A stretch of DNA of 64,000 nucleotides from an uncultured Bacteroidales bacterium (GTDB lineage Bacteria > Bacteroidota > Bacteroidia > Bacteroidales > F082), in assembly GCA_900318465.1 (NCBI GenBank), contig ONKQ01000003.1:31850-95849 (forward strand). Direction: 5' to 3'. Below the pieces are notes generated by a model. The model saw only the letters and a list, made by a program, of their open reading frames with translations, ran no database searches and had not been told where the DNA came from. Within the stretch, counting starts at the first letter, position 1, and the number at the start of each line of letters is the position of its first letter. Shown here in pieces: positions 52,293 to 60,289 of this stretch. Position numbers and translations under genes: made by a program.

Positions 52293-54008
52293 ATGGAAAC
52301 GGCCATGACAAAGGACAAATTCAATTGGAAATTCTGCCTTTGTTGTGGCCTTTTCATTTGGTTCATTGTCAACCTTTTGCAAGGTGTTTTCACCGAAATC
52401 CACGAGGACGAGGCCTATTATCATCTCTTCGGTGAGCACCTCGCTTGGGGTTATTTCGACCATCCGCCAATGGTGGCCTTGATGACCTTTTTGAGCAGCC
52501 AATTGTTTTCGGGCACCTTGGGCGTACGGTTTTGCACCATTGTCGCCTCGTGCCTCACCTTATTAATACTATGGCATCTCCTCGGCGAGACCAAACCCAA
52601 CAAAAACAAGGTGCTGTTGTTTTTCGTCCTGACTTTTTCCATCCTGATTATCAACTTGTACGGCTTTGTCACCACACCCGATGCGGCCTTATTGCTGTTT
52701 TCGGCCTTGTTTCTGTGGGTGTATCAGCGTTATCTCAACGAAAACTCTTGGAAAAATGCGCTACTGATGGGCTTGCTGATGGCCTTGATGGTTTATAGCA
52801 AGTATCACGCTTTCCTACTGTTGGGCTTGATTGTCTTGTCTCATCTTAAATTGTTGAAAGAAGGCAAGTTCTATGTGGCTTGCCTTGTGGCTTTGGCTTT
52901 GCTGATGCCGCACATTCTTTGGCAAGTCAACGCTGATTTTCCGAGTTTCCGCTACCACCTTTCGGGACGTAGCGAGCCATTTCGTTGGAGCTATTTTTTT
53001 GAGTATCTGCCCAATCAGTTGTTGATCTTCAATCCGTTTGTTTTTGGAGCGGTGGTGTATGTTTTAATCCCCACTGCCTCCCTTAAAAGGGAGACGCGCA
53101 AAGCGGCAAACGCCTGTGTCACTGCGAGCGAAGCGCGGCAGTCCACAACGGACATTTTCGAGCGCGGCCTGCGTTTCATCCTCATTGGGTTCTTCTTTTT
53201 CTTCTGGCTGATGGCCTTCCGAGGTCACGTGGAGCCGCATTGGACGGCGGTCGGCACGATTTCAGCAGTGGTGTTGCTCTACCGCAATGCTCTGGTTGAC
53301 AGCAAATTGATGAGATATATCAAGCGGGTCGTCGCGCCATCATTGCTGTTGATGGTGGCCATCCGCATCGCCTTACTAACCCCAATTGCTGCTTCCTTTG
53401 GCTTCTGCCAAGACCGATCGCGTTACGAAGCCATCGCGTCTGAAGCGGGCAACCGTCCCGTGTTGTTTCGAGGTTCGTTCCAACAACCTGCTCTATATCA
53501 TTACTTTACGGGAAACGAAAGCTCCACTTTGTGCTGCTATTACGACCGGAAAACCCAGTACGACCTCTGGCAATTCGACACGGCTTGGATGGGCAAACCT
53601 ATGGTGTATGTTGACGGAACGAGCCTGACGGAGCATTTCCAAACCGCCAATCGTTTGCTGACGGAGTTCCAAATCGTCAATGAGGATGAAAAACAGCCGA
53701 TGGTTTTCCGTACAAACGACACCATCCGCATCGATTTCTCCATCTACAATCCTTGTTCGCAACCCGTTGATTTCCAACGAGGAATGGAATTGAAGTTGTT
53801 ACTCCTTGATGACAATGCGGTGCGATATGGCTTCTACGACCCCATTAGTGCGTTACAACCTCACGAAACCTATCATGGTCGGTTTTCGGTTGTGTTAGGA
53901 CCGAAAACCAGTTTGGGCCACAACCGTTTGCTTTTGGGCATCGGTGACCCAATAGCCATTTTTGCTGATACAAAAACCGCTGTAAATGTGGTGATTGAGG
54001 CACCTTAA
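52293..54008 (+). CDS. GT39-family membrane glycosyltransferase with an inserted repeat
   Basis: This 571-aa protein has about ten membrane helices and the GT39 (ArnT/PMT-like) catalytic pattern near the N-terminus: EIHEDEAYYHLFGEHLAWGY, with FDHPPMVALM. It transfers sugars from polyprenyl donors to lipids or proteins at the outer face of the inner membrane. The C-terminal 170 residues are soluble. Residues about 257-286 (PTASLKRETRKAANACVTA, then SEARQSTT) correspond to two intergenic repeat modules (53062-53149) that joined in frame. An alternative start is at 52305. Confidence 0.85.
   Translation: METAMTKDKFNWKFCLCCGLFIWFIVNLLQGVFTEIHEDEAYYHLFGEHLAWGYFDHPPMVALMTFLSSQLFSGTLGVRFCTIVASCLTLLILWHLLGETKPNKNKVLLFFVLTFSILIINLYGFVTTPDAALLLFSALFLWVYQRYLNENSWKNALLMGLLMALMVYSKYHAFLLLGLIVLSHLKLLKEGKFYVACLVALALLMPHILWQVNADFPSFRYHLSGRSEPFRWSYFFEYLPNQLLIFNPFVFGAVVYVLIPTASLKRETRKAANACVTASEARQSTTDIFERGLRFILIGFFFFFWLMAFRGHVEPHWTAVGTISAVVLLYRNALVDSKLMRYIKRVVAPSLLLMVAIRIALLTPIAASFGFCQDRSRYEAIASEAGNRPVLFRGSFQQPALYHYFTGNESSTLCCYYDRKTQYDLWQFDTAWMGKPMVYVDGTSLTEHFQTANRLLTEFQIVNEDEKQPMVFRTNDTIRIDFSIYNPCSQPVDFQRGMELKLLLLDDNAVRYGFYDPISALQPHETYHGRFSVVLGPKTSLGHNRLLLGIGDPIAIFADTKTAVNVVIEAP
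53062..53149. repeat. Two intergenic repeat modules inserted in frame in the GT39 gene
   Basis: Bases 53062-53107 match the left end of the inverted-repeat element at 61011-61150 (TAATCCCC, CCTTAAAAGGG, GACGCGCAAAGCGGC). Bases 53118-53144 match the GTCATTGCGAGG repeat at 24718-24742. Neither breaks the reading frame. Confidence 0.75.
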
Positions 54009-54529
54009 TCTTTGCTCAATCCCAAAATGATGTTGCGTTGGCGAATCTCCTCCTTGGCGTGTTCGGGCGAGTTGCGCTGGCGTTGCTTGATGACGAGTGT
54101 GGTGTCGTCGTAGTTCTCCACGTCGTACAAGGCAGGCTCAAGCCTTTCCATGTAGCCGTCCATTAAAAATGCATAGTTGACACCTTCCAATGCCTTGATT
54201 TTCTCGAACATAGCGTTTATGTGCGTGGGTATGCTTTCGTTGCGGATGATGAAAAGATAGTCGAGGCGCGGCTTGAAACTGAGGCTTGATTTTTTGTTGA
54301 ACGATACGGCGAGCAGCCCGTAAGAAGGACTGTTCTCTTCGGCACTGCAATGGTAATAGGGATAAATGCCGTCGCCATGAACGAGGTCGTCCTGTCGCGT
54401 CAGTTTGATGGAAAGATGCCTGTTGAACAGCCAAACTAACTTGTAATCAGCTAATACTGAATTGATTCCGATGACGCGAGTGTTGCCGAAAGAAGGAGGG
54501 GCGACGGTGTTTTTCTCTTTGCTTGCCAT
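54005..54529 (-). CDS. IPExxxVDY-family protein
   Basis: This 174-aa protein has the family look: VIGINSVLADYKLVWLFNRHLSIKLTRQDD, split here for length, then LDYLFIIRNE and INAMFEKIKALEGVNYAFLMD. The family is Bacteroidota-specific, unstudied, and usually follows rnc, as here (13-base gap). Its last bases overlap the end of the convergent GT39 gene by 4. Function unknown. Confidence 0.72.
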   Translation of the reverse strand: MASKEKNTVAPPSFGNTRVIGINSVLADYKLVWLFNRHLSIKLTRQDDLVHGDGIYPYYHCSAEENSPSYGLLAVSFNKKSSLSFKPRLDYLFIIRNESIPTHINAMFEKIKALEGVNYAFLMDGYMERLEPALYDVENYDDTTLVIKQRQRNSPEHAKEEIRQRNIILGLSKD

Positions 54530-54542
54530 GCGGCAAAGATAC

Positions 54543-55262
54543 TTAATTTGTCAACATCTGGAGGGTTTTTTCCGCTGCGATTTGTTCGGCGCGTTTCAGC
54601 GAGTAGTCGCTACATTCGGCATATCCCTTGCCGTCGATGAAGATTTGGACGTGGTAAATCTTGCGGTGGTTCTCCATGCTCTCGTCCAAAAGCCTGAAAT
54701 CAAGGGATTTATGTTGCTTCTGGGTCAGTTGGAGAAGCTTGCTCTTGAAGTTGATTTCGGTTTGTTGCAGCTGTTCAAGGTCGATGTGGACTTTGATGAT
54801 GCGGTCGACGATGATGTGTTGTGTGAAATGGAAGCCTCGGTCGAGATAGATGGCACCCATGAGGGCCTCAAAAGCATTGCCGCCCAAGGAGCGGAAACTG
54901 CCGTCGGTGGAGCCGTTGACGGGTTTGTATTTGATGTGGTCGTCGAAGCCGAATTTTTTTGCCAACTTATTGAGCGACACACGACTGACGATACGGGAAC
55001 GCATCTCGGTAAGGAAGCCTTCGGGTTGGGTGGGGTAGGTGTGGAAGAGATAGTCACCCACAATAAGCTCAAGTACTGCGTCGCCGAGATATTCCAACCG
55101 CTCGTTGCTCAGGTGATACTCGCCGATGCTTTCCTCCGATTTCGACTTGTGCGTGAAGGCTAACTGGTACAAAGCAATGTTCTTCGGTCGAAAACCAAGT
55201 ATGCTGTGGATGTAGTCGGAAAGGGCTTTGTCGTCGGGTGACAGGTGAAAAAGGAAGGCCAT
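54543..55262 (-). CDS. rnc: Ribonuclease III
   Basis: This 239-aa enzyme cuts double-stranded RNA in rRNA and mRNA processing. The signature NERLEYLGDAVLEL is at 53-66. The second acidic cluster is in NAFEALMGAIYLDRG, and the double-stranded RNA-binding domain with DFRLLDESMENHRKIYHV ends in AEQIAAEKTLQML. Length is normal. It follows fabF by 1 base in the acpP-fabF-rnc operon. Confidence 0.96.
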   Translation of the reverse strand: MAFLFHLSPDDKALSDYIHSILGFRPKNIALYQLAFTHKSKSEESIGEYHLSNERLEYLGDAVLELIVGDYLFHTYPTQPEGFLTEMRSRIVSRVSLNKLAKKFGFDDHIKYKPVNGSTDGSFRSLGGNAFEALMGAIYLDRGFHFTQHIIVDRIIKVHIDLEQLQQTEINFKSKLLQLTQKQHKSLDFRLLDESMENHRKIYHVQIFIDGKGYAECSDYSLKRAEQIAAEKTLQMLTN

Positions 55263-55263
55263 C

Positions 55264-56517
55264 TTATTTTTCGAACTTTTTGAAAATTATGGTGGCGTTT
55301 TGTCCGCCGAAACCAAAAGAATTGGAGAGGGCGTAATGGATGTTGCGTTGGCGGGCTTTATTGAAGGTGAAATCGAGACGCGGGTCGATTTGCGGGTCGT
55401 CGTCGAAGTGGTTGATGGTGGGCGGGATGATGCCATTCTTCAAGGCGAGAATGGTGGCGATGGCTTCGACGGCACCGGCACCGCCCAACAGGTGACCCGT
55501 CATTGACTTGGTGGAGTTGATGCTGATGTTGTAGGCATGTTCGCCAAACACGGCCTTGATAGCCAATGGCTCGGCCACGTCGCCCATCGGCGTGGAAGTG
55601 CCGTGTGTGTTGATGTGGTCGATGGCTTCGGGCTGGATTTTGGCATCTTTCAGGGCGCGTTCCATACACAGCTTCTCGCCAAGGCCTTCAGGATGTGGCG
55701 CGGTGATGTGATAGGCGTCGGCTGAGGCTCCGCCACCCACGACTTCGGCATAGATTTTTGCGCCACGGGCCACGGCGTGTTCATATTCCTCAAGCACGAG
55801 GCTGCCAGCACCTTCGCCCATGACGAAACCGTCGCGGTTGAGGTCGAATGGACGCGAGGCTGTCTGCGGGTCGTCGTTGCGGGTCGAGAGGGCTTTCATG
55901 GCATTGAATCCGCCGATGCCCAACTCACCGATGGCCGCTCCAGCACCGCCCGCAATCACGACTTTGCACTTGCCGAATCGAATGTAGTCGAAGGCCTCGA
56001 TGATGGAATGGGCCGAGGAAGCGCAAGCCGACACGGTGGAGAAATTGGGGCCACGGAAACCATGCTTGATGGAAACCACGCCCGCTGGCATGTTGACGAT
56101 CATCTTGGTGATGAGGAACGGGCTGAAACGCGGTGTGCCGTCGCTGTGGGCGAATTCCATGATTTCGCTGAAGAGGTGATTGACACCGCCGATGCCAGAG
56201 GTGATCAACACACCCACTTCATCATAGTCGGTGTTGTCGGGGCTAATGCCCGAGTCGGCAATGGCTTCGTCGGCAGCGATAATGTCGAATTGTGCGAAGA
56301 GGTCGTATTTCCTCGCGGTTTTCTTGTCGAAAAAGTCGTCGGGATTGTACCCTTTCACCTCACAGGCGAAATGGGTCTTGTACAAAGCAGAATCGAAACG
56401 GGTGATGTCGCCCGCACCGTTTTTGCCATTAATCAACCCATCCCAGAAATCCTTGACGGTGTTTCCAATTGGGGTGATGGCTCCGAGGCCGGTGACGACT
56501 ACTCGTTTCGATTCCAT
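55264..56517 (-). CDS. fabF: Beta-ketoacyl-ACP synthase II
   Basis: This 417-aa enzyme extends acyl-ACP in fatty acid synthesis. The active site Cys165 is in TVSACASSAHS and the two histidines are His305 (NTHGTSTPMGD) and His342 (KSMTGHLLGGAG). GGGASADAYH and the C-terminal NSFGFGGQNA are typical. Length is normal. It lies 30 bases after acpP. Confidence 0.97.
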   Translation of the reverse strand: MESKRVVVTGLGAITPIGNTVKDFWDGLINGKNGAGDITRFDSALYKTHFACEVKGYNPDDFFDKKTARKYDLFAQFDIIAADEAIADSGISPDNTDYDEVGVLITSGIGGVNHLFSEIMEFAHSDGTPRFSPFLITKMIVNMPAGVVSIKHGFRGPNFSTVSACASSAHSIIEAFDYIRFGKCKVVIAGGAGAAIGELGIGGFNAMKALSTRNDDPQTASRPFDLNRDGFVMGEGAGSLVLEEYEHAVARGAKIYAEVVGGGASADAYHITAPHPEGLGEKLCMERALKDAKIQPEAIDHINTHGTSTPMGDVAEPLAIKAVFGEHAYNISINSTKSMTGHLLGGAGAVEAIATILALKNGIIPPTINHFDDDPQIDPRLDFTFNKARQRNIHYALSNSFGFGGQNATIIFKKFEK

Positions 56518-56547
56518 TGAGATTTTAATGTTTTGTCTTAGGATAGG

Positions 56548-56787
56548 TTAGGCTTCGCGCATCTTTTCGATGAGACGGACAACGTCGCCTACGGTTTGGA
56601 TGCTTTCCTGTTGGTCGTCCGGAATAGACAGGTTGAAGTTCTTCTCAAATTCCATCATCAACTCGACGGTGTCCAAAGAATCGGCACCGAGGTCGTTGGT
56701 GAAGCTGGCTTCCATCGTGACTTCTGAAGGATCAACACCGAGTTTTTCGGCTATGATCGGTTTAATTTCATTCAAAATTTCTGACAT
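56548..56787 (-). CDS. acpP: Acyl carrier protein
   Basis: This 79-aa acidic protein has the 4'-phosphopantetheine attachment site Ser37 in [14 protein letters not shown]. It carries acyl chains in fatty acid synthesis. It is the first gene of the acpP-fabF-rnc operon and has its own promoter about 52 bases upstream. Confidence 0.98.
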   Translation of the reverse strand: MSEILNEIKPIIAEKLGVDPSEVTMEASFTNDLGADSLDTVELMMEFEKNFNLSIPDDQQESIQTVGDVVRLIEKMREA

Positions 56788-56838
56788 AATTCTTTAATTT
56801 TAAGTGAATAAGTTAAATGCTCGTTTTCGTTTTCGCGG

Positions 56839-56846
56839 CAAAAGTA
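56839..56846 (-). promoter_or_regulatory. -7 box of the acpP operon
   Basis: The minus strand reads TACTTTTG, 51 bases before the acpP ATG. Confidence 0.55.
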
Positions 56847-57084
56847 CGACTTTTTTTGATAGGTTGTACGTTTTTGCTGTTGTTTTGCGATTTTTCCGAA
56901 TCAGGTTTAACCATTGGCTGCCCAATATCTATCGTCCTTATGGGACTGTGCCACACCGTGGAACCCCGTTAGGGGTGACAGGAAATCAGGCAGGCGGTGG
57001 AGCGCAGCGCAACCCCTGCCGACAAACGAAAAACCATCCCGATTCCAACCCCGGCGGGGCGACAGGATGCCCCGCATCATACAC

Positions 57085-57112
57085 GTAGAGCCGCACCATG
57101 GCACGGCTCTAC
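57085..57112. repeat. Palindrome, GTAGAG type (copy 3)
   Basis: GTAGAGCCG pairs with CGGCTCTAC around a 10-base centre with CCATGG. Confidence 0.8.
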
Positions 57113-57121
57113 AAAACCAAC

Positions 57122-57228
57122 GTAGGGGCAGACCCACGTGTCTGCCCTTATTAATCGCGTTGCCATTGCGTTTGTTGGGTGGACATTTCTTTTTATTTTA
57201 TTGGGCGGACACATGGGTCCGCCCCTAC
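57122..57228. repeat. Inverted pair of GTAGGG palindromes (copies 4 and 5)
   Basis: Copy 4 (57122-57148) has GGGCAGAC pairing with GTCTGCCC; copy 5 (57203-57228) has GGGCGGAC pairing with GTCCGCCC and ends in CTAC. They face each other across 54 bases, like REP pairs. Confidence 0.8.
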
Positions 57229-57266
57229 ACACATCCTTGCCTCTTTGAAGGGGAAAACAACAGAAC

Positions 57267-57296
57267 AAGGCGGCCCTCAAAAAAAGAAGGGCGTCT
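57267..57296 (-). terminator. AAGGCGGCC hairpin, copy A
   Basis: AAGGCGGCC, CTCAAAAAAAGAA, then GGGCGTCT. It lies 15-44 bases past the stop of the DUF4143 ATPase gene, where a terminator belongs. Five relatives lie in 59714-61376. Confidence 0.65.
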
Positions 57297-57310
57297 GTCG
57301 CGTTGAGCAG

Positions 57311-58648
57311 TTATACCTCCTTTAGCAGGAATGCCATATAGAACGGGATGGTCAGCAGTGGGCCGTCGCGCCCAACATTGTAGTCGCCTATCTTGATGGC
57401 ATGACTGACATGGTATTTCTCCGGATGCGCCAGAACTGTTCGCATGGATTTGGCATTGCCGGTGCGGGCTTTACATTCCACCAACACACACTCGCCTTTG
57501 TATCGCATCAGGAAATCAATCTCCAAGCCGCTGTCCTTGTGGAAATAATAGAGTTTGCGACCCATCTTACCGAAGATGTCGGCGATAAGGCTCTCATAAA
57601 CAGCACCTTTGTATGCGCCTAAATCGCCTTGCATAATGCTCCATGCAGTACCTTCTTCCAGCATACTGACGAGCAAGCCCGAATCTGCCATATACACTTT
57701 GAACTGGTCTCTGATGGCCACGCCTTCAAGCGGCAATTCGGTAATCTCTGTGTTGTAGCAGCGATGGATTATTCCCGCGTCTTCAATCCATTGCAGGCTG
57801 CCGGCATAGTCTCGCCCTTTGGCTTGGGGCCGAACGACTGTATAGGTGAACTTCTTGTAATCGCGTGCCAACTGCTTTGGGATTGACTCGAAACACTCGC
57901 GAATGCGCGGTTTGTCGGCGGAAGGGGCATATTTTATCATATCCGATTCGTAACTGTCGATGATGGCCAATTGTACCTTACGGGTTTCGCCCATGTTATG
58001 GGTTGTCAGGAACTTTGCCACGGCTTCCGGCATACCGCCAATAAAGACATACTGGAGCAATAGCTGGCGGAAGCGATTGTGGAATGCCTCGTTTAGCGGT
58101 TTCTCTTCCGCCAAGTGCTGACGCAAGATGTCGATATGCTCCGCTCTGATACCGTTTGCCCACAGCCATTCCTCAAAGTCCATCGGATACATGTGAACAA
58201 TCTCTTCGAAGCCAACAGGGATGGACGCTTCTTCCTCTTCTTGCTGCTCCTCCTTGGTTTTGTATCCGTTAACACCGAGCAATGAGCCGGTACAAAGCAC
58301 ATCGTATCGACCATCGAGGCAGAAGAATTTGAGCGACGAACGCGCACGAGGACAGTCTTGTATCTCGTCAAAGACGAGGCAGGTCTTTCCCGGGACAAAC
58401 TGCGTGCCGATAATACCCAAGGCGATATTGGTTGTGAGGGTCTCTACGTCCAAATCTCCGGCAAAGAAGGCTTTGTAGGTCTTCTTTTCATGGAAGTTGA
58501 GATAGATGACATGCTCATAGTTCTTTTGGGCAAACTCCAGTACGGAACTGGTCTTTCCACACTGGCGAACACCTTTGATAACTAACGGTTTATGCTTATG
58601 TTGGTCCTTCCATTGCTGAAGGAGAGATTCTATTTTCCTTTGATACAT
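57311..58648 (-). CDS. AAA-family ATPase with DUF4143 domain (copy 2)
   Basis: This 445-aa protein has Walker A GVRQCGKT (26-33), Walker B TCLVFDEIQDCP, a helical middle part (VFIGGMPEAVAKFLTTHN) and the DUF4143 nuclease-like domain (LEIDFLMRYKGECVLVECKA). It is a paralogue of the protein at 12401-13702. Role unknown. The start region carries three 33-base repeats, and a hairpin of the AAGGCGGCC family follows the stop. Confidence 0.88.
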   Translation of the reverse strand: MYQRKIESLLQQWKDQHKHKPLVIKGVRQCGKTSSVLEFAQKNYEHVIYLNFHEKKTYKAFFAGDLDVETLTTNIALGIIGTQFVPGKTCLVFDEIQDCPRARSSLKFFCLDGRYDVLCTGSLLGVNGYKTKEEQQEEEEASIPVGFEEIVHMYPMDFEEWLWANGIRAEHIDILRQHLAEEKPLNEAFHNRFRQLLLQYVFIGGMPEAVAKFLTTHNMGETRKVQLAIIDSYESDMIKYAPSADKPRIRECFESIPKQLARDYKKFTYTVVRPQAKGRDYAGSLQWIEDAGIIHRCYNTEITELPLEGVAIRDQFKVYMADSGLLVSMLEEGTAWSIMQGDLGAYKGAVYESLIADIFGKMGRKLYYFHKDSGLEIDFLMRYKGECVLVECKARTGNAKSMRTVLAHPEKYHVSHAIKIGDYNVGRDGPLLTIPFYMAFLLKEV

Positions 58649-58649
58649 A

Positions 58650-58737
58650 ACACCTTTTTATAGCGACTTTTCTACTATTTTAACACCTTTTTCAAGCGAC
58701 TTTCGCGCAGAATTTACACTTTTTTCAAACGACTTTC
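58650..58737. repeat. Three 33-base-phased direct repeats before ATPase copy 2
   Basis: ACACCTTTTTATAGCGACTT, ACACCTTTTTCAAGCGACTT and ACACTTTTTTCAAACGACTT start at 58650, 58683 and 58716. The same unit and period occur before ATPase copy 1 (13712-13799). The first copy touches the start codon (58648). Confidence 0.9.
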
Positions 58738-58742
58738 GGGTG

Positions 58743-58750
58743 CAAATATA
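58743..58750 (-). promoter_or_regulatory. -7 box of ATPase copy 2
   Basis: The minus strand reads TATATTTG, so all three repeats would be in the leader of the transcript. Confidence 0.45.
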
Positions 58751-58846
58751 CAAATAGTTTGTAAACTTGACGAAAACAATAACATTATCGTCTGGCCTTG
58801 TATGGCTTACATCGTGGCAGCCGCACACCAAAAAACAACAAGTCTC

Positions 58847-59124
58847 TTACTTTTCGTAATAACCTTTCCTGCTATATTGAGTCCAGCGGATGTACATCTC
58901 CTGGTAATGATCCTTGATAAATTCGGAAATCTTAGCAATTTCGCGGTCATTAAGGATACCACGGCTCTGTAGAACTGTATCGCCGTTGTTCTTCACGAAA
59001 AACTTGGCAGAACCGCCCTCAGTAAGCTTTTTGTCGCTGGCATGAAGTGCATACATTCCACCACGCAGAACGATGTAAAATACAAATAATACCCCGCCAC
59101 CTTAAAATCGTAATACTTTGGCAT
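58847..59124 (-). pseudogene. DUF4160 gene with a one-base frameshift
   Basis: From the ATG at 59124 the frame reads MPKYYDFKVAGYYLYFTS and then VVECMH, and soon ends after the shift. The continuation is in the next frame from about 59050: HASDKKLTEGGSAKFFVKNN to EMYIRWTQYSRKGYYEK, typical of DUF4160. One base is missing near 59046 (CAC-TTCAT where a codon is short). Total 278 bases, one short of 93 codons. The family often lies in small two- or three-gene cassettes like this one; role unproven. Confidence 0.75.
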
Positions 59125-59127
59125 GGC

Positions 59128-59349
59128 TCAGTCCTCCATATATTTCAGGTTCTGCTGAAGGTAAGTGCTCGCAATGGAAATCTCAATGTCGTCCATTGTG
59201 GTCTCCAGCACCTCGCCATCGGCACTAAACACAACAGCTTTGTCGGGACTGTTCAGATTCAGCACATGGATGCCGTCTTCCTTACGGGTAAAAGCGTATC
59301 CGTTGACAATGATGTCGGCCTCATCGGCAATAGTCTTGATATCAGGCAT
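59128..59349 (-). CDS. Small conserved protein next to DUF4160
   Basis: This 73-aa protein (start MPDIKTIADEADIIVNGYAF) is acidic with a beta-rich start and ends in an amphipathic helix (DDIEISIASTYLQQ). It overlaps the preceding gene by 8 bases and precedes the DUF4160 gene by 3 bases, so the three genes form one cassette. I recall similar unnamed proteins beside DUF4160 in Bacteroides. Function unknown. Confidence 0.7.
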   Translation of the reverse strand: MPDIKTIADEADIIVNGYAFTRKEDGIHVLNLNSPDKAVVFSADGEVLETTMDDIEISIASTYLQQNLKYMED

Positions 59350-59641
59350 AAGCTACACGCACGGTTTTAATCGGTTTCAAAAAAGCAGCGGAGTCGATAT
59401 ACAAGCCAGCAAGGATGGGTTTGAGGTCTATGTACTCCTCTTCCGGCTCTGCATTATGGCTGTACTTGGCCAACACTACCAAATAACCGTCGTCCCAATT
59501 CACAACATCCACATAGCGTTCTAAGCTGTAAGGAGCCCTAAAGCGGATATGATAGCCCCCGAAGCTGAATGCCGTAAAACCATCGCCGCTGCTGAGAACA
59601 GCCTCGTTCTCATGGGTTTCTATGTTGTTACGTTCAGGCAT
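59342..59641 (-). CDS. Small conserved protein, first gene of the DUF4160 cassette
   Basis: Start chosen at 59641 (MPERNNIETHENEAVLSSGD, 99 aa); a longer frame to 59671 overlaps the -7 box at 59668-59661. It has a beta-rich core (GFTAFSFGGYHIRFRAPYSL, VDVVNWDDGYLVVLAKYS) and the tail PILAGLYIDSAAFLKPI. I do not know its function. A toxin-antitoxin-like role for the cassette is possible but not shown. Confidence 0.7.
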   Translation of the reverse strand: MPERNNIETHENEAVLSSGDGFTAFSFGGYHIRFRAPYSLERYVDVVNWDDGYLVVLAKYSHNAEPEEEYIDLKPILAGLYIDSAAFLKPIKTVRVAYA

Positions 59642-59660
59642 TTGCTTTTCTATTCGAGTG

Positions 59661-59668
59661 CAAAAGTA
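59661..59668 (-). promoter_or_regulatory. -7 box of the DUF4160 cassette
   Basis: The minus strand reads TACTTTTG, 19 bases before the ATG at 59641. Confidence 0.55.
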
Positions 59669-59713
59669 CAAATAACATTCAAATCGTGGTTTTTTTCTTC
59701 AAAAAAACGCCCC

Positions 59714-59825
59714 AAAAGGCGCCTCAAAAACGAAGGCAGCTTTTTATGGATTTGATTAGGTGGGTTTTATATCATCCCCGCATTGCAAATGTTCATATTC
59801 ACGGCTTCCGCATTGCAAATCGGAA
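59714..59825. repeat. AAGGCGGCC hairpin copy B plus dispersed repeat copy 2
   Basis: Hairpin AAAAGGCGCC, CTCAAAAAC, GAAGGCAGC (59714-59745), then GGATTTGATTAGGT, TTTTATATCAT, and the CGCATTGCAAATG element (59779-59825). The same order is found at 60888-61005, so about 115 bases are duplicated. Confidence 0.8.
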
Positions 59826-59856
59826 AAACGGGTTGTCAAGTTAAGTAACTATTCAA

Positions 59857-59985
59857 AATTAAATTACCTATACATTTGACGCAGGACTTAGGACTTGAGA
59901 CTTAGGACTTGGAGCCATCCGTCTTCAGTCCTCTGTCCTCAGTCCTCCGTCATTTATGTAAACTATTTTTGCTCACATACTTATC
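59857..59985. repeat. Intergenic repeat element related to 47777-47979
   Basis: A GGACTTAGGACTT tract (59883-59912) faces an AGTCCTC tract (59925-59947), then TATGTAAACTA, TTTTTGCTCA and TACTTA. The flanks match the element behind the PfkB kinase gene. No gene is seen in 59642-59990. Confidence 0.65.
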
Positions 59986-59990
59986 TCTAA

Positions 59991-60289
59991 TTAGACGACG
60001 ATTTCGTAATAGTTTTGGCTCAACAAGTCGCCGAAGGCCTTAATCAACTGCTGTTTGTAGGGATTGTCCTTTCTGAAATAGATGGATAGCAACAATTCGT
60101 AATCGCCTTCGCCCACCTCAGCATTGATAGTGGTCAATGTCCCGTCGTTGTAATAACGGAACCAATGGTCGATATGCTGCTTATCGGTGTAAAATACAGG
60201 TGATACCTAATGCTGTCCCTGTTGACAAACTCGTAGTTAAGTTCGTCAATCTTCCGATACTCATACGGGAGTTGCGAAGGTAAAACCAT
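59991..60289 (-). pseudogene. Small gene of unknown family with a one-base frameshift
   Basis: From the ATG at 60289 the frame reads MVLPSQLPYEYRKIDELNYE and FVNRDSIRYHLYFTP, then loses register near 60186. In the next frame it continues DKQHIDHWFRYYNDGTLTTI to DLLSQNYYEIVV and a TAA at 59993. The length, 299 bases, is one short of 100 codons, fitting loss of one C. It overlaps the end of the small upstream gene by 29 bases. I do not recognise it. Confidence 0.6.

Larger units (their letters stand above)
56788..57310. other. Repeat-rich region without genes
   Basis: No gene is supported in 523 bases. It holds the acpP promoter, two direct copies of a 21-base unit (AACCCCG, spacer, GGGGYGACAGGA: 56962-56983 and 57047-57067), three GTAG palindromes (57085-57228) and one AAGGCGGCC hairpin (57267-57296). 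Confidence 0.8.

Noticed and set aside
56930-57250. tRNA or other structured RNA gene among the palindromes.
   Set aside because: No cloverleaf, no T-loop GTTCRA sequence and no CCA-type end; the hairpins are explained by repeat families.
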